Positions 26,281 to 33,675 of a stretch of DNA of 54,674 nucleotides are shown piece by piece. The position numbers were made by a program, and so were the translations under genes. The DNA is from Massilia sp. ZL223 (GTDB lineage: Bacteria; Pseudomonadota; Gammaproteobacteria; Burkholderiales; Burkholderiaceae_D): positions 1-54,674 of the forward strand of contig NZ_JAGPWD010000040.1 in the NCBI RefSeq assembly GCF_018119395.1, read 5' to 3'. Numbering within the stretch: the first letter of the stretch is position 1; the number at the start of each line of letters is the position of its first letter. The notes under the pieces were generated by a model. It had not been told where the DNA came from. It saw nothing but the letters and a program-made list of their open reading frames with translations, and ran no database searches.

Positions 26281-26664
26281 CTAGCGCGCCCCATACCACC
26301 ACCACCAGCTCAGAGCCAGCAGGCCGAGCCAGAGCACGACGATGGCGATCGCGCCCGCAGTGCTGGACGGCTTGGCTTTCTGGTTCGCCATCCACTCCTC
26401 GGCCTTGGCGCGGCATTCCTGGATCACATGCTCGGGCAGCATGCGCACCGCCATCCAGATCAGGGCCGGCAGCAGGATCGCATCGTCGAGATAGCCGAGC
26501 ACCGGGATGAAGTCCGGGATCAGGTCAATCGGGCTCAGGGCGTAGGCCACCGTGACCACGCACAAGGCCTTGGTCAGGAAAGGCGTGTCCGGATGGCGCC
26601 GCGCAAACCACAGCATGAGCGCATCGCGCTTGATGCGCCGGGCCCAGTTCCTGATCGATTCCAT
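26281..26664 (-). CDS. YkvA family (DUF1232) membrane protein
   Basis: A 127-residue protein of the YkvA/DUF1232 family. The diagnostic stretch AYALSPIDLIPDFIPVLGYLDD lies at about residues 46-67, and a single strong membrane helix ends the protein (AIAIVVLWLGLLALSWWW). ATG 26664 is chosen because GGAG stands 8 bases upstream; ATGs at 26682 and 26724 are less well supported. The family's function is not established. Confidence 0.85.
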   Translation of the reverse strand: MESIRNWARRIKRDALMLWFARRHPDTPFLTKALCVVTVAYALSPIDLIPDFIPVLGYLDDAILLPALIWMAVRMLPEHVIQECRAKAEEWMANQKAKPSSTAGAIAIVVLWLGLLALSWWWWYGAR

Positions 26665-26722
26665 CGCGCCGTCTCCATGCATGCTTGAGATAAGCCCGAT
26701 CCTACACGAGTGCAGAAATAAC

Positions 26723-26746
26723 AACGGCTCCCGAAGGAGCCGTTGT
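26723..26746 (-). terminator. Hairpin after the desaturase gene
   Basis: CAACGGCTCC (26723-26732) and GGAGCCGTTG (26737-26746) form a perfect 10-bp stem with a CGAA/TTCG tetraloop. On the minus strand it follows the desaturase stop by about 20 bases and leads into TTATTT, so it is probably its terminator. Confidence 0.7.
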
Positions 26747-26766
26747 CGTTGAAGGCGTAAAGCGGA

Positions 26767-27978
26767 TCAGGCGTAGCTGCGCAGGCGGAAGGAGAATTCC
26801 TGCAGCGCCTTGATGCCCGAGGCTTCGGCGCGTGCGCACCAGTCTTGCAGCTGGTGCAGCAGCTGGTCGCGGGTCGAGTGCGAACGTTCCCAGATCGCGC
26901 CCAGTTCCACGCGCATCTGGTGCATGGTTTCCAGTGCCTTGCTGTGCTGGAACAGCTCGACCAGTTGCTGCTTCTGCGAGCTTTCCAGCTTGGCCGGCTC
27001 GCGCTGCAGCAGCTTGCGCGAGCTCTTCAGGAAGCGCGCTTCCAGCTCGGCCTTGTGCTTCAGGTGTTCCATCTCTTCACGGAAGGCCAGGCGCACCGAC
27101 TTGGCGTACTTGGCCATCACGTCGTAGCGGTTGGCGATCACCGACTGCAGGGTGTCGAGGTCGGCCGCCTGCTTGTTCTTGGCGAACTTCGGCTCCGGCG
27201 CCACTTTCTTGACCTTGGCCAGGCCCAGGATTTCCAGGGTGCGGATATAGCCCCAGCCCAGGTCGATCTCGTACCACTTGCTCGACAGCTTGGCCGAGGT
27301 GGCGAAGGTGTGGTGGTTGTTGTGCAGTTCTTCGCCGCCGATCAGGATGCCGAACGGGAAGACGTTGGTGGCCGCATCGTTGCAGTCGTAGTTGCGGTAA
27401 CCCCACCAGTGGCCCAGGCCATTGATGATGCCGGCCGCGGTGATCGGGATCCACAGCATCTGGACGGCCCAGATGGTCAGGCCGATCACGCCGAACAGCG
27501 CGACGTTAATGATCAGCAGCAGGGCCACGCCCATGGCGCTGTGGCCGGTGTACACGTGGCGCTCGATCCAGTCGTCCGGGGTGCCGTGGCCGTACTTCTC
27601 CAGGGTTTCCTTGTTCTTGCTCTCCGCGCGATACAGCTCGGCGCCTTCCAGCAGCACCTTGCGGATGCCGCGGGTCTGCGGGCTGTGCGGGTCTTCCTCG
27701 GTGTCGCACTTGGCGTGGTGCTTGCGGTGGATCGATGCCCACTCCTTGGTCACCTGGCCCGTGGTCAGCCACAGCCAGAAGCGGAAGAAATGGCTGGGGA
27801 TCGGATGAAGGTCGAGGGCGCGGTGCGCCTGGTGGCGGTGCAGGTAGATCGTCACACTCGCGATCGTGATGTGCGTGACGACCAGCGTGTACACCACGAG
27901 CTGCCATGCGGAAAGGTCCAGCAGGCCGGTGTCCAGGAAGGCCAGCACGTTCTGCAGGATGTCGCTAAAGAAATTCAT
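26767..27978 (-). CDS. Membrane fatty acid desaturase (acyl-lipid/acyl-CoA type)
   Basis: A 403-residue membrane desaturase with a di-iron centre. The three histidine boxes are H47RHQAH52, H84RKHH88 and H219NNHH223. The first 240 residues form the catalytic part, with hydrophobic segments around residues 27-45, 63-73 and 150-180. The remaining 160 residues, from about 240 on, are hydrophilic and largely alpha-helical with many Lys, Glu and Leu residues; this tail is longer than in a minimal delta-9 desaturase. It probably introduces a double bond into membrane acyl chains. It is downstream of mscS in the same orientation after a 100-base gap. Confidence 0.9.
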   Translation of the reverse strand: MNFFSDILQNVLAFLDTGLLDLSAWQLVVYTLVVTHITIASVTIYLHRHQAHRALDLHPIPSHFFRFWLWLTTGQVTKEWASIHRKHHAKCDTEEDPHSPQTRGIRKVLLEGAELYRAESKNKETLEKYGHGTPDDWIERHVYTGHSAMGVALLLIINVALFGVIGLTIWAVQMLWIPITAAGIINGLGHWWGYRNYDCNDAATNVFPFGILIGGEELHNNHHTFATSAKLSSKWYEIDLGWGYIRTLEILGLAKVKKVAPEPKFAKNKQAADLDTLQSVIANRYDVMAKYAKSVRLAFREEMEHLKHKAELEARFLKSSRKLLQREPAKLESSQKQQLVELFQHSKALETMHQMRVELGAIWERSHSTRDQLLHQLQDWCARAEASGIKALQEFSFRLRSYA

Positions 27979-28078
27979 TCAGTCTCCATGTGGGTCGTGT
28001 CCGAGGCGCAATAAGCCATACGCTCACGTAACGCGCATATTTTACGCGGTTCTAGTAACACACGGCACGCTAGTCAGC

Positions 28079-29401
28079 TTAATTTGCGCCGGATTGAGGG
28101 GTACGCGACACTACCGATGCAATATGCGCATCGAGCAGGCGGGTATCCATGCTTGGATGGCCAAGTTTGATGGCGCCTTGTTGCACCAGGGCATAAATCT
28201 TCTTGTTGACATCCGAAATCGGCCCACCGGCGCCGTTTTCCGGATCGGCGATCCAGAAGCCGACTTCCAGCTCGTAACCGTCAGCGACAAAGGCGTTGAG
28301 CAGCACGTTCGGCGCCGGCTCCTCCAGCACCCGCGCCACGCCTCTCGGCTGGGCTTCCAGCAGGGGCATGACGCTGGAGAGGTCCGATTCGTAGGACACG
28401 ACGAGTTTCGTCGTCAGGCGCTGGTTGCGGTTGGTGACCGACTGGTTCAGCACCACGCCCGTGATCAGCATTTCGTTCGGCAGCAAGGTCTGGGTGCCGT
28501 CCGTACTGCGCAGCACCGTGTAGCGCGTATTGATGCGCGCAACTTTTCCGGAATACTTGTCGAGCGTGATCGGGTCGCCGATGGTCAGGCTGCGTTCCAG
28601 CAGGATGATGAAGCCGGATACGTAGTTACTGGCAATGCGCTGCATGCCAAGACCGAGGCCGACGCCGAGCGCGCCGCCGAACACCGACAGCACGGTGAGA
28701 TCGAGGCCCGCCAGCGACAGGCTGAACAGCACCGCCACCAGGATCAGCAGCGCACGGCTGACGCGCGCCATCGCCACGCGCAGCGAGCTGTGCACGCGTT
28801 CCAGGCCCATCAGGCGCTCTTCCAGCGCCGCGCCGGCCCACAAGGCCAGCATCATGAGCACCACGATCGAGACCACGCCCTGCAGCAGTTCGGCCAGGCT
28901 CACGTGGTTCTTCCCGATCGGCAGCTCGGTGCGCTCCAGGAAGCGGATCACGTCCGGCAGCACGCCGGTCAGGTGCAGCGCCACGCCGAGCCAGACGATC
29001 AGGGCGAACACGCGCTCGAAGGTCTGCAGGGCGGCGCCCAGCGGGCCGTGGCGCGCGAACACGCGCCGCAGCAGGTAGAAGAAAGTGCGGATCACCGCCA
29101 TCGAGGTGAGCAGCGGCAGCGCCACGCGCAGCAGGTGCACGCTCTGGTAACGCTCCATCACCAGCTTGGCCATGCCCAGGAAGGCCAGGGCCAGCAGCGG
29201 CGGCAGCACGCGGCCGAAACTGGCCATGCCCAGGCCCAGCAAGCCGCCCTGCTCCGCCCGCTCGTGCAGCCAGGAGCGGTGGATCAGCCGCGCCAGGCCC
29301 CAGCCGGCCCCGACGCACAGGACGATGGCCAGCGCCTGCCAGACGATGGCGGGCTGGCGGATGTCGCCGAGCAGGTCGGCCAGCAAGTCCGAGAGCGGCA
29401 T
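28079..29401 (-). CDS. MscS-type mechanosensitive ion channel family protein
   Basis: A 440-residue membrane protein. Multiple N-terminal helices precede the MscS core at about residues 225-330, where the pore helix region reads FGGALGVGLGLGMQRIASNYVSGFIILLE and the beta domain follows with TIGDPITLDKYSGKV. MscS family channels open on membrane stretch and release solutes on hypo-osmotic shock. The length (versus 286 for small MscS) puts it among the intermediate YbdG/YnaI-like forms. It begins nine bases after rsmB. Confidence 0.92.
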   Translation of the reverse strand: MPLSDLLADLLGDIRQPAIVWQALAIVLCVGAGWGLARLIHRSWLHERAEQGGLLGLGMASFGRVLPPLLALAFLGMAKLVMERYQSVHLLRVALPLLTSMAVIRTFFYLLRRVFARHGPLGAALQTFERVFALIVWLGVALHLTGVLPDVIRFLERTELPIGKNHVSLAELLQGVVSIVVLMMLALWAGAALEERLMGLERVHSSLRVAMARVSRALLILVAVLFSLSLAGLDLTVLSVFGGALGVGLGLGMQRIASNYVSGFIILLERSLTIGDPITLDKYSGKVARINTRYTVLRSTDGTQTLLPNEMLITGVVLNQSVTNRNQRLTTKLVVSYESDLSSVMPLLEAQPRGVARVLEEPAPNVLLNAFVADGYELEVGFWIADPENGAGGPISDVNKKIYALVQQGAIKLGHPSMDTRLLDAHIASVVSRTPQSGAN

Positions 29402-29410
29402 CCGGGCTCC

Positions 29411-30718
29411 TTATTCCGCGCTGTCGGCCTCGTCGGCCTTCTCGTCCTTGGCCGCAGCGGCCTTGGCCTTGCGTTCCAGCACGGCGGCGAAGAAGCCGTC
29501 GGTCTGGTGCTTGTGCGGCAGCAGCTTGAGGTAGTTGTTCATCTCGAGCGGGATCTTCTGCTCGGCCAGCACCTGGTTCATCGGCACCAGTTCGAAGTCC
29601 GGATGGGTGGCCAGGAACTGCTCGACGATCATGTCGTTTTCTTCGTTCAGCAGGCTGCAGGTGGCGTAGACCAGGCGGCCGCCGCTCTTGAGCAGGCGCG
29701 ACGCGCCGTCCAGGATCGAGGCCTGCTTTTCCTGCATCTCGGCGATGGCGTCCGGCTTCTGGCGCCATTTCACGTCCGGGTTGCGGCGCAGGGTGCCCAG
29801 GCCCGAGCACGGCGCATCGACCAGCACGCGGTCGATCTTGCCGGCCAGGCGCTTGACCTTGGCGTCGCGCTCGTGCGCGATCAGCACCGGGTGCACATTC
29901 GACAGCCCGCTGCGCGCCATGCGCGGCTTGAGCTTCGAGAGGCGCTTTTCCGACACGTCGAAGGCGTACAGGCGGCCGGTGTTGCGCATGAGCGCGCCCA
30001 CGGCCAGGGTCTTGCCGCCGGCGCCGGCGCAGAAATCGACCACCATCTCGCCGCGGCGCGCGCCCAGGATCTGGGCCAGCACCTGGCTGCCCTCGTCCTG
30101 CACTTCGATCGCGCCCTGCTTGAACAGCTCCAGGTTCTGCAGCGCCGGCTTCTTGTATACGCGCAGCCCAAGCGGCGCGTAAGTCATCGGCTCGGCGGCG
30201 ATCGGCGCCTCGGCCAGCTTGGCGATGACTTCCTCGCGGTTGGCCTTGAGCGAATTCACGCGCAGGTCCAGGGGCGCCGGGGTGTTCAGCACGGCGGCCA
30301 GCTTGAGCGCTTCGTCCTCGCCAAACTGGGCGACCAGCTTCTCGTACAGCCATTGCGGCAGGTTGGCCTGCATCTGCTTCGGCAGCAGCGAGCGGTCGAC
30401 TTCCTTGACGCGGGTCAGGAAATGGGTCTCGTCTTCCGTCAAGCCGCCGAGGGCGTCGATGCCGACGGTCTCGCTCAGGCCCAGCAGGGCCAGGCGGCGC
30501 ATCGAGGGCGTATTGCCCGAGCCGGCGAAGTCCGTGTAGAAGGACTTGTTGCGCAGCACCGCGTACACGGCTTCGGCGATGACGCCGCGCTCGCGGCCGC
30601 CGAAGCGCGGGTTGTCCTTGAAGAAGCGCGACAGGGTGACGTCGGCGGGCGCGGTAAAGCGCAGAACCTCGCGCAAGATCTCTTCGGTCTTGGCGAGGAT
30701 TGCTGGTGGCAATCTCAT
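29411..30718 (-). CDS. rsmB: 16S rRNA m5C methyltransferase, RsmB/NOP family
   Basis: A 435-residue RsmB-like methyltransferase. The N-terminal NusB-like RNA-binding region precedes a Rossmann SAM domain with VVDFCAGAGGKTLAVG at about residue 230-246. The two catalytic cysteines lie in DAPCSGLGTLRRNPD and ATCSLLNEEN. It would methylate a 16S rRNA cytosine using SAM. ATG 30718 (MRLPPAILAK) is supported by homology. It lies 13 bases after purN and before mscS in one likely operon. Confidence 0.93.
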   Translation of the reverse strand: MRLPPAILAKTEEILREVLRFTAPADVTLSRFFKDNPRFGGRERGVIAEAVYAVLRNKSFYTDFAGSGNTPSMRRLALLGLSETVGIDALGGLTEDETHFLTRVKEVDRSLLPKQMQANLPQWLYEKLVAQFGEDEALKLAAVLNTPAPLDLRVNSLKANREEVIAKLAEAPIAAEPMTYAPLGLRVYKKPALQNLELFKQGAIEVQDEGSQVLAQILGARRGEMVVDFCAGAGGKTLAVGALMRNTGRLYAFDVSEKRLSKLKPRMARSGLSNVHPVLIAHERDAKVKRLAGKIDRVLVDAPCSGLGTLRRNPDVKWRQKPDAIAEMQEKQASILDGASRLLKSGGRLVYATCSLLNEENDMIVEQFLATHPDFELVPMNQVLAEQKIPLEMNNYLKLLPHKHQTDGFFAAVLERKAKAAAAKDEKADEADSAE

Positions 30719-30731
30719 GGGTGTTCCTGAA

Positions 30732-31364
30732 TTAACTGGTGGTCTCGGCCGCGGGTGCGCGGTCGAGCAGCCGGACGCTGTCGCCTTCGACGACCACGCG
30801 GTCTTCGACGAACAGGCGTACGGCATAAGGGTAAAGTTTGTGTTCCTCGACCAGCACGCGCGCGGCCAGGTCTTCGGGCGTATCGCCCGGCAGCACCGGC
30901 ACCCGCGCCTGCGCGATCGCCGGGCCATGGTCGAGCTCGGCGGTCACGATGTGCACGGTGGCGCCATGTTCAGCGACGCCGGCGTCCAGCGCCTGCTGGT
31001 GCGTATGCAGCCCCGGGAACAGCGGCAGCAGCGACGGGTGGATGTTCAGCATGCGGCCCGCGTAGTGTTCCACGAAGGGCGCGGTCAGGATGCGCATGAA
31101 GCCGGCCAGCACGACCAGGTCGGGCGCGTAGCGGTCGATGGTTTCCTGCAGCGCAGCGTCGAACTCTGCGCGGCTGGCGAATTCCTTGCTCGGCACCACG
31201 GCGGTCGGAATGCCGCGCGACTGCGCGAATTCCAGGCCCTTGGCGTCGGCCTTGTTGCTGATCACCGCCGCGATACGGGCGGGCCACTTCTCGGCGTCGA
31301 GCGCGCGCACGACCGCTTCCATATTGCTTCCGCGGCCGGAAATGAGGATCACGATGTTTTTCAT
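30732..31364 (-). CDS. purN: Phosphoribosylglycinamide formyltransferase
   Basis: A 210-residue GART enzyme that formylates GAR with 10-formyl-THF in purine synthesis. It begins MKNIVILISGRGSN, with the phosphate-binding GRGSN loop at residues 10-14. The catalytic Asn, His and Asp are in NIHPSLLPLF and VTAELDHGP. ATG 31364 is the family start; the in-frame ATG at 31397 adds an unrelated leader. Confidence 0.96.
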   Translation of the reverse strand: MKNIVILISGRGSNMEAVVRALDAEKWPARIAAVISNKADAKGLEFAQSRGIPTAVVPSKEFASRAEFDAALQETIDRYAPDLVVLAGFMRILTAPFVEHYAGRMLNIHPSLLPLFPGLHTHQQALDAGVAEHGATVHIVTAELDHGPAIAQARVPVLPGDTPEDLAARVLVEEHKLYPYAVRLFVEDRVVVEGDSVRLLDRAPAAETTS

Positions 31365-31445
31365 AAGCGGGCATTGTACCGTATCGCCATGGGGCAACCG
31401 GCATTCGGCGGGGGGTTTCGGAGGACGGCGATCCGCCTGGCGGAC

Positions 31446-31856
31446 TCAGGCGGGGTTCAGGTCGAAGGAATAGAAGACACGGAACGGGACCTTTTTCTCG
31501 GCCCAGAACTCGGCGGCGTCGCGGAAGACGTCGAGCAAATTCTCGCGCGCATCCTTGTCGAATTTTTGTGCGATTGGGAGTTGTTCCAGTACAACGATAA
31601 AGCCCGGTTGCGGACCGGCTTCGCTGATCGTCTCGGTCAGGCACTTGCGCAGTGCATCGAAATTCTTGCTGCAGGGTTTGGGGAAATGGAAGTTTTCGCC
31701 GATGCGTGCACACACCTGCTGCTTGGTCAGGGTATTGGCGCAATGCGCGTACAGGAAGTGATGGCCCAGTCGCCCTGCTTCCTGCTGCAGATCGGCCACG
31801 CGGAAGGCGCGGATCGACTGCACAAGATTGGGCGGCACTCTCATCAACAAACTCAT
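31446..31856 (-). CDS. Barstar family protein
   Basis: A 136-residue protein with a barstar (RNase inhibitor) domain in its C-terminal two thirds; the recognisable core is ENFHFPKPCSKNFDALRKCL, followed by EFWAEKKVPFRVF near the end. ATG 31856 has GAGG upstream; in-frame ATGs further up give a basic non-homologous leader. No barnase-like or other RNase toxin gene is adjacent. Barstar-like proteins without an RNase partner are common in Betaproteobacteria and their targets are unknown. It lies 81 bases upstream of purN, in the same direction. Confidence 0.82.
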   Translation of the reverse strand: MSLLMRVPPNLVQSIRAFRVADLQQEAGRLGHHFLYAHCANTLTKQQVCARIGENFHFPKPCSKNFDALRKCLTETISEAGPQPGFIVVLEQLPIAQKFDKDARENLLDVFRDAAEFWAEKKVPFRVFYSFDLNPA

Positions 31857-32238
31857 TTTTTCCTCAAGTCGACCTGGAATACTTGGTTTCGCCAAGACGT
31901 CATCCCCTTGCGACGTTTGGCACCGCCGCCGCTTCTTCCCCCGCTGTCGTTTCCACGCGCCAATAAAAATCCCTAATTTGTGTAAGGGTAACGTTTTGTG
32001 GTATTGGAAGCAACCCAAATGTGAGTACGGCAGCTCCATTTGTAAAAATCAGTATGTCTGCATGTCATCAAAATTTCGCTTTGACAAGCAGGTTTTCATT
32101 CTGTGGCCAGCTGGGACGAAAGAACGAGCTTGTTACAATTTGTTGCCATGCGGATCGGTTCGGTTTGCCGCGTTGGGATTACCATAAAGTCCTGGCGATC
32201 CGATTCCACGCGATCGCTCACCTATAACGAGGTAGAAC
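31857..32238. other. 382-base divergent gap, AT-rich
   Basis: This gap lies between the barstar gene (minus strand) and the glycine-zipper gene (plus strand). It is clearly poorer in G and C than the neighbouring genes. A TTGACA at 32081-32086 has no matching -10, and a TACAAT at 32134-32139 has only a weak -35, so the plus-strand promoter is not securely placed. GAGGTAG before ATG 32239 is a plausible ribosome-binding site. No coding sequence stands out. Confidence 0.6.
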
Positions 32239-32778
32239 ATGAACTTCCAAGCCAAACTGATGATTTCGGCCCTGGGGATGGCCATCCTGCCGCTGGCGCA
32301 GGCGGCGGACTTCGAGGATTTCGGCCGCGTGGTGCGCGTGCAGCCGCGTGTGGAACAGATCCGCACCCCGCGCCAGGAATGCCGTACTGAATACGTGCAG
32401 GTGCCGGCGCAGCAGGAACGCGGCCAGGGCGGCTCGATCGTCGGCGGCATCGCCGGCGCCCTGCTCGGCAGCCAGGTCGGCAGCGGCAACGGCAAGGTCG
32501 CCGCGGCGGCGGCGGGCGCGATTGCCGGCGCCATGGTCGGCGACCGCGTCGAAAACAATGGCCGCAACCTGGCGCCTGGCGTGCAGGAACAGGCGGTGCG
32601 CCAGTGCCGCATGGTCGAAGCCGTCGAATCGCGCACCAACGGCTATGACGTGACCTATGAGTACCGTGGCCAGACCTACACCACGCTGATGAACCGCGAT
32701 CCGGGCAACCGCGTGCGCCTGCGCGTCTCGGTCGAACCGCTGGACGCCTACAACGACCAGTACAGCCAGCGCTATTGA
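32239..32778 (+). CDS. Glycine-zipper 2TM domain envelope protein
   Basis: A 179-residue exported protein. A signal peptide ends at LAQAADFE (around residue 22). A glycine-zipper 2TM region at about residues 68-100 alternates G/A and small residues (GGSIVGGIAGALLGSQVG, then AGAIAGAMVGDRV). The last third resembles Rickettsia 17-kDa surface antigen-like and YmgG-like proteins. Two cysteines (QECRTE and RQCRMV) could form a disulfide. No lipobox is present, so it is probably periplasmic or outer-membrane associated. Function is unknown. Confidence 0.85.
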   Translation: MNFQAKLMISALGMAILPLAQAADFEDFGRVVRVQPRVEQIRTPRQECRTEYVQVPAQQERGQGGSIVGGIAGALLGSQVGSGNGKVAAAAAGAIAGAMVGDRVENNGRNLAPGVQEQAVRQCRMVEAVESRTNGYDVTYEYRGQTYTTLMNRDPGNRVRLRVSVEPLDAYNDQYSQRY

Positions 32779-32879
32779 ACCCTGGGCGGTCGTGTTGCCG
32801 CCTTCATCACAGCGGGTTCCTGAGCTTGCGCTGCGGGAACCCATCCACCGATAATAGGGCGATTCCATCAGGCTGCCCT

Positions 32880-33662
32880 ATGCTCATCAAACGCAAATCC
32901 ATCGAACAGGCCGAATCGTCGCGCCGTCCCGCGCGCAAGCCCAAGTTCGCGCCCGTCACGCTGTCCGAACAGGACGGTGTCCGCTATCTCCACTTCGGCA
33001 CCGAATGGGTGCAAGGCGCCATGCGCATCCGCAAGCCGGACTGGCCCGAGCTCGAATACGCGCAGCAGATGATGGCCTGGATGCTGTTCATCGACGCCCC
33101 GCAGGCCATTGCCCAGCTGGGCCTGGGGGCGGCGACCCTTACCAAGTTCTGCTATCGCCAGTTCCCTGAAGCGAGCGTGACGGCGGTCGAGCTGAACGCG
33201 TCGGTGATCGGCATCTGTGCTTCGATGTTCAAGCTGCCGCCCGAGGACGAACGCCTGCAGGTGCTGGAGATGGATGCGCTCGACTTCGTCGAGGATTCCG
33301 CCAACCATGGCGCCTTCGACGTGCTGCAGTGCGACCTGTACGACGCCACCGCGCGCGGCCCGGTGCTCGACACGCCCGAGTTCTACCAGGCTTGCTCGGA
33401 ATGCCTGGCGCCGCACGGCGTCATGACGGTCAACCTGTTCGGCGACCACCCCAGCTTCGCCAAGAACATCAAAGCCATGAAGTTCGCATTCGAGCACGTG
33501 ATCTGCCTGCCGGAAGTCCACGATGGCAATGTGGTGGCGCTGTGCTTCAACACCCGCCCCGAGATCGACAAGGACGCCTTGAACGCGCGCGCCGCACAGG
33601 TCAATGCTGCTACCAAGCTGCCGGCCAAGTCCTGGGTCAAGGGCATCCTGGCCGCAAGCTGA
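32880..33662 (+). CDS. Spermidine synthase-like methyltransferase-fold protein
   Basis: A 260-residue SpeE-family Rossmann protein. The nucleotide-binding loop appears as IAQLGLGAATLTKFCY at about residues 80-95, followed by the acidic strand end TAVELNASVI. The binding loop and the following strand fit the polyamine synthase/methyltransferase fold. The N-terminal tetramerisation domain of true spermidine synthase is missing, and the catalytic Asp region reads DVLQCDLYDA, so aminopropyl transfer is unproven. It ends 13 bases before the GspE-like gene. Confidence 0.8.
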   Translation: MLIKRKSIEQAESSRRPARKPKFAPVTLSEQDGVRYLHFGTEWVQGAMRIRKPDWPELEYAQQMMAWMLFIDAPQAIAQLGLGAATLTKFCYRQFPEASVTAVELNASVIGICASMFKLPPEDERLQVLEMDALDFVEDSANHGAFDVLQCDLYDATARGPVLDTPEFYQACSECLAPHGVMTVNLFGDHPSFAKNIKAMKFAFEHVICLPEVHDGNVVALCFNTRPEIDKDALNARAAQVNAATKLPAKSWVKGILAAS

Positions 33663-33675
33663 ACATCCTCCCATC

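Noticed and set aside
27866..30730. A 954-codon open frame on the plus strand opposite the desaturase, mscS and rsmB genes
   Set aside because: Its product is rich in Arg, His, Gln and Ala in the manner of an antisense shadow, shows no domain, and lies fully opposite well-defined genes.
32081..32086. A consensus TTGACA as the promoter of the glycine-zipper gene
   Set aside because: No -10 sequence is found at a 15-19 base spacing, so it is probably accidental in an AT-rich gap.
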